This document shows, one piece after another, positions 1-8,721 of a DNA stretch of 51,876 nt. The translations under genes and the position numbers were made by a program. The stretch is from an uncultured Ruminococcus sp. (GTDB taxonomy: Bacteria; Bacillota; Clostridia; Lachnospirales; Lachnospiraceae), in assembly GCA_934359255.1 (NCBI GenBank), contig CAKRLG010000017.1, forward strand, positions 1 to 51,876, written 5' to 3'. Under the pieces are notes generated by a model, which saw nothing but the letters and a program-made list of their open reading frames with translations, ran no database searches and was not told the origin of the DNA. The first letter of the stretch is position 1, and the number at the start of each line of letters is the position of its first letter.

Positions 1-360
1 TCAGATAATACCAGGTTCCTCCTAGATTCAGCCAGCCGGTCGCCATCGCTCCGCTTCCGTTCAGATAATACCAGGTTCCTCCTAGATTCAGCCAGCCGGT
101 CGCCATCGCTCCGCTTCCGTCCAGATAATACCAGGTTCCTCCTAGATTCAGCCAGCCGGTCACCATCGCTCCGCTTCCGTTCAGATAATACCAGGTTCCT
201 CCTAGATTCAGCCAGCCGGTCACCATCGCTCCGCTTCCGTTCAGATAATACCAGGTATTTCCAAGTTTCAGCCAGCCGGTCACCATCGCTCCGCTTCCGT
301 TCATGTAGTACCAGGTTCCTCCCACGTTCACCCAGCCGGTCGCCATCCAGCCTGCACCAT
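1..360 (-). repeat. Tandem 60-bp coding repeats
   Basis: Six consecutive 60-bp units encode 20-residue wall-binding repeats. The units at 1-60 and 61-120 are identical. The units at 121-180 and 181-240 differ from them by one or two bases. The unit at 241-300 differs at several positions, and the unit at 301-360 is clearly diverged. Identity rises toward the window edge, the pattern expected of recent slippage or unequal crossing-over. The copies touch each other without spacers, so this is not a CRISPR array. Confidence 0.95.
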
Positions 361-676
361 CAAAATAATACCAGGTTCCGTTGATCTGTTCCCAGCCTGA
401 TCTGGTATATCCTCCGTCACTGTGACGATACCACCAACGACCACCACTGCTGATCCACTCATTTTTGGCCTGTGTTTTTCCTTCGATCCAGACGCCATTT
501 TCATCCACATAATAATTGCCGATCCAGGTTTCCTTCGCCTTTTCTCCGGCCTGGTTCAGATAATACCAGTTTCCGTTTTCTTCCTGTACCCAGCCTTCTG
601 CATGAGCTTTTGTCGGAAGAATTCCTACCAGAAACAGCATTACAAATACCATACCGATCATTTTCAGTTTTTTCAT
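1..676 (-). CDS. Secreted cell-wall-binding repeat protein, 3' end missing
   Basis: The frame opens with an ATG at 676 and stays open to the window edge, giving 225 residues without a stop. Residues 1-26 form a signal peptide (MKKLKMIG, a hydrophobic core, then KAHAEG). The rest is aromatic/glycine repeats of the choline-binding or GW type, such as GTWYYLNGSGAMATGWLNLG, with a strict 20-residue period from about residue 95. Such repeats bind teichoic acid or other wall polymers and anchor secreted enzymes. No catalytic domain is visible, so it would have to lie beyond the edge or be absent. The ribosome binding site AAGGGGA lies 8 nt upstream. The gene follows the amidase by 42 nt on the same strand, so the two probably act together at the wall. 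The last copies are nearly identical in DNA, which suggests recent expansion. Confidence 0.85.
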   Translation of the reverse strand, partial: MKKLKMIGMVFVMLFLVGILPTKAHAEGWVQEENGNWYYLNQAGEKAKETWIGNYYVDENGVWIEGKTQAKNEWISSGGRWWYRHSDGGYTRSGWEQINGTWYYFDGAGWMATGWVNVGGTWYYMNGSGAMVTGWLKLGNTWYYLNGSGAMVTGWLNLGGTWYYLNGSGAMVTGWLNLGGTWYYLDGSGAMATGWLNLGGTWYYLNGSGAMATGWLNLGGTWYYL

Positions 677-718
677 CTGGCATTTCCCCTTTCTTTTTTC
701 TGTGTCTTTTTCTTATCC

Positions 719-1909
719 TCAGGACGCAAAGTACTGATCAATTCCATCTGCAATCCCCGTCACCATCTGCTGTTGATATTCTGCTGTCTGCATCCGGGTA
801 TCTTCCTCCTGATTGGTCATGTATCCCATCTCAACAATGGTTGCAGGAATACTGCACCAGTTCAGTCCGCTCATCTCATCGGTCTGATACACGCCCTGAT
901 TATTTGCTCCTGTGGAAGCACAAAACGCAGTGATAATACACTGTGACAGTTTCTGACATTCAGCAATCAGTTCCTGACTCAAATATGGGTTGGCCGTACT
1001 CGGTGCCATTGTCAGAGCTCCTGCCACAGAGGTATTATCCGATCCATTGGCATGGATGCGAATCAGAATATCTGAACCGGATTCTGCTGCAAGCTGTGCC
1101 CGCTCCGCATTACTGATATCCACATCATTGTTTTCCCGGATCATATAGACTTCGTATCCTCTTGTTTCCAGTTCATCTCGAAGCTTCAGTGCAACATCCA
1201 GATTCAACTGATATTCCGTTACTCCCGTTGTTCTTCCGGTGGTTCCGGATGCAACTTTTGCTTTTGTCTGAGATGCTCCCGGTCCAATTGGCTCCTGTTC
1301 ACTGTTGCCATGTGCCTGATGTCCTGCATCAATGGCAATTTTCCTGCCATTGCCTTCGGGAGTCGGTGTCGGTGTGACAATCTCCGCCTCTACGGTTTCT
1401 GCCGGTTCTTCTGTCCCGGTTATTTTCCTGAGATTTGAATCTGTCAAAAGAAGATACTGTGTTCCCTCTTCTTCTCCCACTGTAACACTCTCATCCTGCA
1501 GTTTTTCCACAAAAGCCTGATAATCTTTCTCATTCTTTTTCAGATGCAGCAAAACAGCTGCCACATCTTCCTGCGTATATACTTCTACCTGACCCTCCTG
1601 GGATGTATACCGGAGATCTGCGGTCATAATTTTTACATCATTATGTTCTACTGCTTTTTTGATCTCCGTGATCAGATTCTTTTTCTGTACTGCAGGATCT
1701 GTCGGGTCATCCGTAGGCTCCGGTGTCACCGTCTGTGTCGGTGTTATCTGCGCTTCTTTTGCCTCCTGTTCCCGTTGTGCCTGTTGCATCTGTTCCATCT
1801 GCTTTCTGGCTTTCCCATATCCCAAGATGGCTGCAAGACCCAGGGCAAGCACCACGATCACAATTCCCATGATCATGATATTCACTCTGGTTCCTGAAGG
1901 TTTTTTCAT
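719..1909 (-). CDS. N-acetylmuramoyl-L-alanine amidase (Amidase_3)
   Basis: This 396-residue enzyme is predicted to cleave the amide bond between MurNAc and L-Ala in peptidoglycan. An N-terminal transmembrane anchor (about residues 10-30) is followed by a Gln/Glu-rich helical stretch, a Thr/Pro linker, a middle domain and the C-terminal Amidase_3 domain. The zinc and catalytic motifs are all visible: IAIDAGHQ (first His), GVTEYQLNLDVA (Glu), RIHANGSDN (second His) and TIVEMGYMTN (catalytic Glu). It resembles the CwlD/AmiC class. The start is supported by GGAGGA upstream of the ATG. It lies 27 nt after argS and 42 nt before the wall-binding gene, so co-transcription is likely. Confidence 0.92.
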   Translation of the reverse strand: MKKPSGTRVNIMIMGIVIVVLALGLAAILGYGKARKQMEQMQQAQREQEAKEAQITPTQTVTPEPTDDPTDPAVQKKNLITEIKKAVEHNDVKIMTADLRYTSQEGQVEVYTQEDVAAVLLHLKKNEKDYQAFVEKLQDESVTVGEEEGTQYLLLTDSNLRKITGTEEPAETVEAEIVTPTPTPEGNGRKIAIDAGHQAHGNSEQEPIGPGASQTKAKVASGTTGRTTGVTEYQLNLDVALKLRDELETRGYEVYMIRENNDVDISNAERAQLAAESGSDILIRIHANGSDNTSVAGALTMAPSTANPYLSQELIAECQKLSQCIITAFCASTGANNQGVYQTDEMSGLNWCSIPATIVEMGYMTNQEEDTRMQTAEYQQQMVTGIADGIDQYFAS

Positions 1910-1936
1910 AATCGCTCCTCCTTCCGGAAATCACGC

Positions 1937-3703
1937 TTACATTCTTTCCGGTGCTTCAAATCCCAGCATATCGATACATGCTTCCAAAATATTTTTCACC
2001 AGCATCAACAGAGCCAGATAGGATTCTTTCTTCGCCTGATCCTCTTCTGCCAGAATCTTTGTTTCATGATAGAAGCGGTTAAATGCATTTGCAAGTTCAT
2101 AAATATAAGAACAGATCTTATGCGGTGCTTTCTCTTCATAAGCATTCGTGATCACCTGATTGAATTTGGATGCTTCCAGCATCAGTGCTTTCTCACTGTC
2201 GTTTCCTGCTGCCAGAATCTTCAGGGTATCCAGATTACCGCCTTCTTCTTTATATCTGTTCAGGATTGATTTGATACGAACGGTTGTATACAGAATATAC
2301 GGACCGGTATTTCCTTCAAAAGATGTAAATCTTTCAATATCAAAAATATAATCTTTGGATGCCTGATTGGACAGATCTCCGTATTTGATTGCAGAAAGTC
2401 CTACAATTTTTGCAGTCGCTCTTGCATCTTCTTCCCTGATGCTACGATTGTCCACGATCTTTTTATACATTTCTTCGTTGATATCACGAATCAGATTTTC
2501 CAGACGCATTACACCGCCTTCTCTTGTCTTGAACGGTTTTCCGTCTTTTCCGTTCATGGTACCAAAACCAAGGAAAGTCAGTTTGGTGTCATCTTTTACC
2601 ATACCTGCTTTTTTTGCACAGCGGAATACCTGAACAAAATGCATCTCCTGACGTTTGTCTACCACATACATAATCTCATCCGGATTGTATTTTTCCATAC
2701 GTTCCACGATAGTAGCGAGGTCTGTGGTTGTATACAGAGCAGCACCATCAGATTTTAAAATCATACATGGAGGTACCTCTTTGGTATCCGTCTCTTCTTT
2801 TACATCTACGACAACTGCCCCCTGATCTTCATATGCCAGTCCCTGATCCTTCAGTTTCTGTACCATTGGTGCAATGGTATCCTGTACATCAGATTCTCCG
2901 TTCCACAGATCAAAGTCTACGTTAAGATTTGCATAGTTTTTCTTCAGGTCAGTAACCGACACCTGTAAAATATGTTTCCATAATGCACGATATCCTCTGT
3001 TGCCCATCTGCAACTGATGGGTTGCTTCCAGAGCTTCTGCTTTATACGATTCGTCTTCTTTTGATTTTCCACTGGCTGCCGGATAGATTTCTTCCAGTTC
3101 ACTGATGGTAAATGGAGCTTCTGTCGGATATTCTCCTTCGTAATCTTCCTGGAAATATACCAGTTCCGGTTTCCTTTTATGCAGTTCTGTGATGATCAGA
3201 CCCATCTGCAGTCCCCAGTCTCCCAGATGAACATCCCCAATAACTTTATGTCCCAGATATCTTCCCATTCTCTTGATGCTCTCACCGATGATTGCAGAAC
3301 GCAGATGTCCGACATGCAGCGGTTTTGCAACGTTTGGTCCGCCGTAGTCAAGAATCATTGTCTGTGGATTCTTTGCTTCTTCCACACCCATTTTCTCACT
3401 GTTTCTCATCTCCTCCAGATACTGTGCCATATATGCTCCGGATACTTTCAGATTAATGAATCCCGGATTAACAGCTTCTGCCATCTCGAGTACTTTGCTG
3501 TCGGCAAGTTTTGCCACTACATCATTGGCAATCATGATCGGGGCTTTATGATATACTTTTGCACCTGCCATAGCACCATTACACTGATATTCACACAGGT
3601 CCGGCCGATTCGACAGCGTAACCTTTCCCATATTTTCATCATAACCGGCTTCTTTAAAAGCGGTCATTACTTCATTGGAAATCAATTCGATTATTGTTTT
3701 CAT
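1937..3703 (-). CDS. argS: Arginyl-tRNA synthetase
   Basis: This class I synthetase charges tRNA-Arg with arginine in the cytosol. At 588 residues it is close to the usual bacterial ArgRS length. The HIGH signature is read in NVAKPLHVGHLRSAIIGES, and the KMSKS position is degenerate (FKTREGGVMRLENL), as is common in ArgRS. The C-terminal part has the DALR anticodon-binding fold features (NAFNRFYHETKIL) and ends in APERM. The ATG has AAAGGAG 12 nt upstream. No T-box leader (AGGGTGGNACCGCG-type motif) is visible in the 260 bp upstream. A hairpin cluster overlaps the region just upstream of its promoter. Amidase and wall-binding genes follow on the same strand. Confidence 0.97.
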   Translation of the reverse strand: MKTIIELISNEVMTAFKEAGYDENMGKVTLSNRPDLCEYQCNGAMAGAKVYHKAPIMIANDVVAKLADSKVLEMAEAVNPGFINLKVSGAYMAQYLEEMRNSEKMGVEEAKNPQTMILDYGGPNVAKPLHVGHLRSAIIGESIKRMGRYLGHKVIGDVHLGDWGLQMGLIITELHKRKPELVYFQEDYEGEYPTEAPFTISELEEIYPAASGKSKEDESYKAEALEATHQLQMGNRGYRALWKHILQVSVTDLKKNYANLNVDFDLWNGESDVQDTIAPMVQKLKDQGLAYEDQGAVVVDVKEETDTKEVPPCMILKSDGAALYTTTDLATIVERMEKYNPDEIMYVVDKRQEMHFVQVFRCAKKAGMVKDDTKLTFLGFGTMNGKDGKPFKTREGGVMRLENLIRDINEEMYKKIVDNRSIREEDARATAKIVGLSAIKYGDLSNQASKDYIFDIERFTSFEGNTGPYILYTTVRIKSILNRYKEEGGNLDTLKILAAGNDSEKALMLEASKFNQVITNAYEEKAPHKICSYIYELANAFNRFYHETKILAEEDQAKKESYLALLMLVKNILEACIDMLGFEAPERM

Positions 3704-3736
3704 ACTTTCCTAAAACTCCTTTGTTAGAATCGTTAC

Positions 3737-3745
3737 ATTATATCA
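3737..3745 (-). promoter_or_regulatory. Extended -10 promoter for argS
   Basis: On the minus strand the sequence TGATATAAT gives a perfect -10 hexamer with a TG extension, 34 nt before the argS ATG. No good -35 is visible. The expected -35 position falls in the adjacent hairpin cluster (3752-3831). Confidence 0.5.
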
Positions 3746-3751
3746 TGATTC

Positions 3752-3831
3752 GCACCTTCGGTGCTTGACGCTGCTTTCGCAGCTATCATGCTCGCCATTC
3801 GCCGCTCCCGATGAACAAACTTCCTTTGTTC
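3752..3831. repeat. Cluster of three small perfect hairpins
   Basis: Three short inverted repeats lie in about 80 bp: GCACC-TTC-GGTGC (3752-3764), GCTGC-TTTC-GCAGC (3770-3783) and GAACAAA-CTTCC-TTTGTTC (3813-3831). The surroundings (about 3741-3860) have no open frame of interest. The pattern resembles dispersed composite-hairpin repeats rather than a terminator, because no T-run follows. Confidence 0.7.
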
Positions 3832-3902
3832 CCACTCGCTAACGCTCACTATATCTTATCACGGGCACACAGGCTGGTCAACTAAAAGGAATCCCCTTCC
3901 AC

Positions 3903-3955
3903 AAAAAAAGACAGCAGTGATTGTTTGTTTTTATTTCACGGATCACTTCTGTCTT
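3903..3955 (-). terminator. Terminator of the CBS gene
   Basis: On the minus strand a 14-bp stem with one mismatch (arms 3942-3955 and 3908-3921) is followed by a run of seven T. It begins 12 nt after the stop of the CBS gene. Confidence 0.8.
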
Positions 3956-3966
3956 TCTTTCATCTG

Positions 3967-4395
3967 CTATGCTTCTTCCTGTTTTTGTCTTCCTGCTTTG
4001 CTTTGTTTATAACAATATTTCAATATATCACTTCTGCGGACAATACCAATAAAATTATCCGCATCATCCAGTACCGGAACAAAGTTCTGCTTCATGGCCG
4101 TATCCACCAGATCCTCCATGTTACAGTTGATATCCACTGTCTGGTACTTCCATCGGAGAGGCACCCTGCTGATGCTGCAATCCTCTGCTTCCCGGATATT
4201 CAGGAACCGTTTTTCCTTGATATACCGGAGCAGATCTCCCTCTGTTACAGTTCCCACATATTTTCCGCTCTTATTTAGCATCGGAATAGCAGTATATTTG
4301 TGATATTCAATTTTTTCAAGCACCTGACGCAGAGTGTCATCATTTTCCACATAGGCAACTTCGTTTTTTGGTGTTAAGAAAAATAAAATGTTCAT
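3967..4395 (-). CDS. CBS-domain pair protein
   Basis: This 142-residue cytosolic protein consists of two CBS motifs and nothing else. The first covers about residues 14-60 (ending YVGTVTEGDLLRYI) and the second about 75-130 (ending FIGIVRRSDILKYC). CBS pairs (Bateman modules) bind adenine nucleotides and usually act as sensors; no effector domain is attached here. The start has GGGGGA 10 nt upstream. It has its own terminator and probably its own promoter (TATACT at 4472-4477 on the minus strand, with a weak -35), so it may be a single-gene unit. What it regulates cannot be told from the context. Confidence 0.88.
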   Translation of the reverse strand: MNILFFLTPKNEVAYVENDDTLRQVLEKIEYHKYTAIPMLNKSGKYVGTVTEGDLLRYIKEKRFLNIREAEDCSISRVPLRWKYQTVDINCNMEDLVDTAMKQNFVPVLDDADNFIGIVRRSDILKYCYKQSKAGRQKQEEA

Positions 4396-4564
4396 TTACT
4401 ATAAATCCCCCATAGAAATCTTTTTTGAAATGTCCGGACATTCTTTCCTTTCATTTCAGTTTTCTATTACCAGTATAACCCATTTTTGATCCGATGTGGT
4501 GAATTTCGCGTGAATAATTTCTAATATTTTTCTTAATTTAATTCTGAACAATCTTATCATTTTT

Positions 4565-5881
4565 CTATTCGTGCCGAAGTGCATCAATTGGATTCAGATT
4601 TGCTGCCTTAATAGATGGAAGCAAACCGAAGATAATACCGATTGCCATAGAAAATACTACAGCCAGCACACTGACAGGCACGCTGATCGCCACCGGAGTC
4701 TGAGACATCTTCGATATCACCTGTGACAGGATCACTCCGGCGATCACTCCCAGAACTCCTCCGATGCTGGTCAGTACTGCAGCTTCGGTAAGAAACTGCC
4801 ACAGGATCCTGTTTTTTCTCGCCCCGATTGCTTTTTTCAGACCGATCTCACTGGTACGTTCCGTAACAGACACAAGCATAATATTCATAACACCGATACC
4901 TCCGACCAGAAGAGAGATACTTGCGATCCACAACAGCTGTTTGTTGGTATTTTCACTGACTTTCTGCAGGTTCTTGACTGTTTTCAACAGATCCGCTGCC
5001 TTATAAGAGACGTTGCTGCTGTCAGTGCCACTGCTGCCGGCACCATCCAGCATTTCTTCTTCAGAAGCAATCATACCGGAACCGGTCTGCCCGGTCACCG
5101 CCTGATTCATAATGTCCTCCACTTTTTTTCCTACAGAACTCATCAGGTCTGTCTCACTTGCCATAACACTGACTTCTTCCGGCTCATCATAATTATAGAC
5201 AACCGGCCAGGTACTGTCCGGAATCAGCACGATTCCATTGGTATTCTGATTATACGTATAGTAATCTTCCAGACTGTTGATCACCGGTTCGAAAGCATCT
5301 GATTTGCGGATACATCCTACCACGGTAAACGGTTCTCCCCGGAGTTCTATGGTTTTTCCCACCGGATTTTCTCCCGGAAATAAGGTCTGTACTGCCACAT
5401 CGTCAAGCAGCACCACTTTCCGGAACTCTTTAAAGTCACGTTCTACAAAATCCCTTCCATTTTGTATTACATAACCTTTTGTTTTCAGAAACTCTGCATC
5501 CACCCCGTACACACTTCCACTGTCCAGGCTGGTGTTCTGATAGGTGATTCCGTCAGCATACCCTCTGCGGTTATAAAAAGTCGCACTCTCAACCCCTTCA
5601 AGACTGCGAATCTGTTCTTTCTGTTCATCGGAAATCACGGAAATATTATCCGGCAGACCATTGTCCATCCAGTACTCACTTTCTCCCTGGTAAAGCCGTA
5701 CATCCACATTATTGTTTCCTGCACCGATCAGATTCTGTTTGATCTGCTCGTTGGTTCCCTGAATTGTAGATGCGATGGAAATGATGGAAGCGATACCTAT
5801 AATAATCCCCAGCATGGTCAAAAATGACCGCATCTTATGAGACCATATCCCCCGAAAGGCCAATCTGATATTTTCTAGCAT
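4565..5881 (-). CDS. MacB/YknZ-type ABC transporter permease
   Basis: The protein has the MacB topology. The N-terminal segment (MLENIRLAFRGIWSHKMRSF) precedes the first membrane helix (LTMLGIIIGIASII). A large extracellular MacB core domain follows (about residues 45-310). The C-terminal FtsX domain has three helices and carries SVTERTSEIGLKKAIGARK. The start is placed at 5881 because GGGAGG lies 6 nt upstream; the ATG five codons earlier lacks a site. It is the last of four genes (adaptor, ATPase, adaptor, permease), with gaps of 21 nt or less. It would form the membrane part of a mechanotransmission-type exporter of peptides or drugs; the substrate is unknown. Confidence 0.92.
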   Translation of the reverse strand: MLENIRLAFRGIWSHKMRSFLTMLGIIIGIASIISIASTIQGTNEQIKQNLIGAGNNNVDVRLYQGESEYWMDNGLPDNISVISDEQKEQIRSLEGVESATFYNRRGYADGITYQNTSLDSGSVYGVDAEFLKTKGYVIQNGRDFVERDFKEFRKVVLLDDVAVQTLFPGENPVGKTIELRGEPFTVVGCIRKSDAFEPVINSLEDYYTYNQNTNGIVLIPDSTWPVVYNYDEPEEVSVMASETDLMSSVGKKVEDIMNQAVTGQTGSGMIASEEEMLDGAGSSGTDSSNVSYKAADLLKTVKNLQKVSENTNKQLLWIASISLLVGGIGVMNIMLVSVTERTSEIGLKKAIGARKNRILWQFLTEAAVLTSIGGVLGVIAGVILSQVISKMSQTPVAISVPVSVLAVVFSMAIGIIFGLLPSIKAANLNPIDALRHE

Positions 5882-5902
5882 TGTTGTTCCTCCCATCTGC
5901 CG

Positions 5903-8047
5903 TTAATAGTTATAAAGGTCATCAAGCGTACCTTCTTCTGTCTTTGCACCCTCTCTGACATCTTTTCCATAAGGAAATGCGATCTTGTCATCCATACTCA
6001 GACCAGCTGTGATCTGATAACTGGATCCATACTGGATACCGCCAACCTGTACTATCTGTTTTGTCAGATGTCCGGTTCCATCGTCCTTCATAACGTAATA
6101 CTGACCGTTTTCTGTCCGCACAAAAGGTTTTTCCAGATAGATTCCTTGTCCCTGTCCGTCTCCCTCATCCAGCAGCGTAAGTTCTGCCCAGCTGTTATTA
6201 CTAAGTCCGCTTGCATCTGCGATGTATGCGGTAAAGGGATAGGAAGATGCATTGGCTCCGTCCTGTCCGTTATCGGATGGATACGGAGAGATTTCCCGTA
6301 CTTCTGCGGTAAAGCTGACACCATTGTCATAACTGTATCCGCTCAGTGTAGCTCCCACTTTCAGTTTATTCATTTTAGATTCACTGACCGTTCCCTGCAC
6401 ATAAAGTCCTTCACTGCTGACCACCTGAATCAGCGGTTTTCCATCGTTGCTTTCTTTTTCAGGATCACCGACTGTCTTCACCACACCATTTAATGTACTC
6501 TTAATTGTCTGGTTATTCAGCTTTTTCTGGATATCTTTAATCTCAAGATTGGCCTCTTTGATATCCAGCTGATAATCCCTGATTTCTTTTTCTTTATCCT
6601 TGATCTGCTGCTGAATCTCTGCAGCTGTTCCTCCATAAGAAGTTCCTGCATCACCGGATCCTGTTGTATCAGAAGCAGTATCGGTAGAAATCACTTTTCT
6701 GCTTTCATTTCCCATTACGCTGGTAACGGTCAGATAGCGAATGGTGGCACTGTTTTTCTTTGTGCTCATTCCATCCACGGTATTTCCCTGTTCTGCCGTT
6801 TCCTGATGATTACCAGTTTCCGGTGTCGGTTCCGGATTTTCTCCGGGAGTAACTTCCGGAGATACCGATGGCTCGGTTGGCTTTTCTTCAGGATTCGATG
6901 GTTCAGGTGGCTCCGGACTTTCTCCCGGCTGTGTTGGCTCACTTGGATCGGTCGGTTCGGCTGGCTCTCCAGGTGTCTCTCCATTTTGCTTTTTACTCAG
7001 ATCCACCAGGTATTCCCCGTCCTCTTTTACATCTGATGCAAAATTCTCATCAGCTCCGTTCTGTTCCCATGCCTTTATAAGATCACCATTTTCTTCCCGA
7101 ACCTCAATCCGAAAGTATTTTCCATCTTCTTTTCTTTCCAGAAAAAAGCTGCCTTTTACAATACCATCTTTTTTCACCAGATAGGTCAGTGGTTTTTTCT
7201 CTGTTCCATCTCCCTGATAGGCACTGGCTCCTTTTTCAAGAACCGCCGCTGCTTTCAGATCCTCCGGCAGTTGACCATCACTGTCATCTGTTTCTTTTTC
7301 AAGGTTTACCTGAAACCGGTCAGTATCCGCTACCTGAAAATCATCTTCCGTAATCTTTTGTCCCCAGATTTTTAACAGTTCTCCATTGCTTACATCGCCC
7401 TCCCGGACCTCAATCACAAAGAAACACTGTTCCTCTGCCATTCGGTTTAGAAAGCTTCCCAAAATCACACCATCAGCAGCACACAGGAAATGGTACGGTT
7501 CTTCCACCGTTCCCTCTCCCATATACGGTTCTGCCTCCGCTGTAAGCTCCTGATAAGCCTCTGCCGGTTCTTCCGGCTCTATGGACGGGTCCTCCGGTTC
7601 TTCTCCCGGATCTTCCGGTATATCAAATCCCGGATCCTCATTACCGTTATCACTGGACGGCTTTGTATTCTTTAATTTTGTAATTTCTCTTTTTGCTTTC
7701 TCTATGTTCAGTTCGATTCCCTGTTTTTCCAGTTTTTTCATTTCCAGATCCAGGTTCTCAAGGGTCATATCATACGTGAGCAGATCATCTCCGACCTTTA
7801 CCGTATCCCCTTCTTTTACATATATTTTCTTTACTGTCTGTGAATCTGCCAGATAAATGTTTTGGGATACATCCGAAGTAATATTTCCTGACAGACTGTT
7901 GTCAGACCATCCCCCTCCACCTGACATGTTACTGACAGATACCACTTTTACCGTACTCTGACTGCTTGTTTTCACCGCATATACAGTCACCCCTCCAAGC
8001 AGGAGCACTCCTGCAGCAATAAAAGCCGCAATCCATTTTTTCTTCAT
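5903..8047 (-). CDS. Membrane-fusion adaptor with duplicated inserted module
   Basis: This 714-residue HlyD/YknX-type adaptor is far longer than the usual 350-450. A membrane anchor (residues 5-25) is followed by the first half of the lipoyl-like domain (about 58-93), a coiled-coil arm (about 95-127) and an acidic, Pro-rich linker. Two copies of an extra module come next, at about 175-250 and 277-352. Both share Y-x-G-x-GT, DG-I/V-x-GSF and F-x-IEVRE motifs. A second Pro/Glu/Ser/Thr-rich linker (about 357-415) leads to the returning coiled coil (AAEIQQQIKDKEKEIRDYQL), the second lipoyl half and the beta-barrel. The modules thus sit where the coiled-coil hairpin tip should be. The start has GGAGGA upstream and follows the ATPase stop by 2 nt. 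The module function is unknown. Confidence 0.9.
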   Translation of the reverse strand: MKKKWIAAFIAAGVLLLGGVTVYAVKTSSQSTVKVVSVSNMSGGGGWSDNSLSGNITSDVSQNIYLADSQTVKKIYVKEGDTVKVGDDLLTYDMTLENLDLEMKKLEKQGIELNIEKAKREITKLKNTKPSSDNGNEDPGFDIPEDPGEEPEDPSIEPEEPAEAYQELTAEAEPYMGEGTVEEPYHFLCAADGVILGSFLNRMAEEQCFFVIEVREGDVSNGELLKIWGQKITEDDFQVADTDRFQVNLEKETDDSDGQLPEDLKAAAVLEKGASAYQGDGTEKKPLTYLVKKDGIVKGSFFLERKEDGKYFRIEVREENGDLIKAWEQNGADENFASDVKEDGEYLVDLSKKQNGETPGEPAEPTDPSEPTQPGESPEPPEPSNPEEKPTEPSVSPEVTPGENPEPTPETGNHQETAEQGNTVDGMSTKKNSATIRYLTVTSVMGNESRKVISTDTASDTTGSGDAGTSYGGTAAEIQQQIKDKEKEIRDYQLDIKEANLEIKDIQKKLNNQTIKSTLNGVVKTVGDPEKESNDGKPLIQVVSSEGLYVQGTVSESKMNKLKVGATLSGYSYDNGVSFTAEVREISPYPSDNGQDGANASSYPFTAYIADASGLSNNSWAELTLLDEGDGQGQGIYLEKPFVRTENGQYYVMKDDGTGHLTKQIVQVGGIQYGSSYQITAGLSMDDKIAFPYGKDVREGAKTEEGTLDDLYNY

Positions 8048-8049
8048 GG

Positions 8050-8721
8050 CTACTCCTCCTTTTTCATTATGCCATCGCGGATAATTACTTTTCTCTGTGC
8101 TTTCGCTGCAATCTCGCTGTCATGGGTGATCATCAATACGCTTACTCCTTCATCGTTCAGGCTCTGAAACAGTTCCATAACCTGTTCTCCGGAGGTACTG
8201 TCCAGTGCGCCGGTCGGCTCATCGGCCAGAAGGATCTTCGGCCGGTTAACCAGTGCTCTGGCAATCGCTACTCTCTGTTTTTGCCCACCGGAAAGCTGAT
8301 TCGGCTGAAAATTCACTCTGTCTTCCAGTCCTACTCGGGTCAGTGCCTGCAGCGCCCGTTCCCGTCGCTCTTTTTTCGCAACTCCCGCATAAGTCAGTGG
8401 CAGTTCCACATTTTCCAGTGCAGTCTGTCTCGACAACAGCTGAAAGTTCTGGAAAACAAACCCGATCTTTTTCAATCTGAGATCTGACATTTCATTTTCC
8501 GTACATTTACTGATATCCTGTCCGTCCAGAAAAAACTGACCGGAAGTCGCCTGATCCAGACATCCTACAATATTCATCAGTGTTGTCTTACCGGAACCGG
8601 AAGGTCCCATAATGGCCACATATTCTCCCTGTTCCATCTGGAAATCAATATGTTTCAGAACCGGAATCACCATTTTTCCCTGAATATAATCTTTGCAGAT
8701 ATCTTTTAACTCAAGAATCAC
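8050..8721 (-). CDS. ABC exporter ATPase (LolD/MacB/YknY class)
   Basis: This 223-residue ATPase powers the export system from the cytosolic face. All motifs are present: Walker A GPSGSGKTT, Q-loop FVFQNFQLL, signature LSGGQKQR, Walker B ILLADEPTGALD and H-loop MITHD. The start codon is GTG, overlapping the stop of the upstream adaptor (GTGA) and preceded by GGAGG 7 nt away, which implies translational coupling. The sequence fits the MacB/FtsE subfamily that partners with separate FtsX-fold permeases, consistent with the downstream permease gene. Confidence 0.95.
   Translation of the reverse strand: MILELKDICKDYIQGKMVIPVLKHIDFQMEQGEYVAIMGPSGSGKTTLMNIVGCLDQATSGQFFLDGQDISKCTENEMSDLRLKKIGFVFQNFQLLSRQTALENVELPLTYAGVAKKERRERALQALTRVGLEDRVNFQPNQLSGGQKQRVAIARALVNRPKILLADEPTGALDSTSGEQVMELFQSLNDEGVSVLMITHDSEIAAKAQRKVIIRDGIMKKEE

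Noticed and set aside
1..360. CRISPR-like repeat array
   Set aside because: The 60-bp units are contiguous without spacers and encode a wall-binding protein.
3704..3966. T-box riboswitch upstream of argS
   Set aside because: No T-box motif or specifier stem was found, only small hairpins and a promoter close to the gene.
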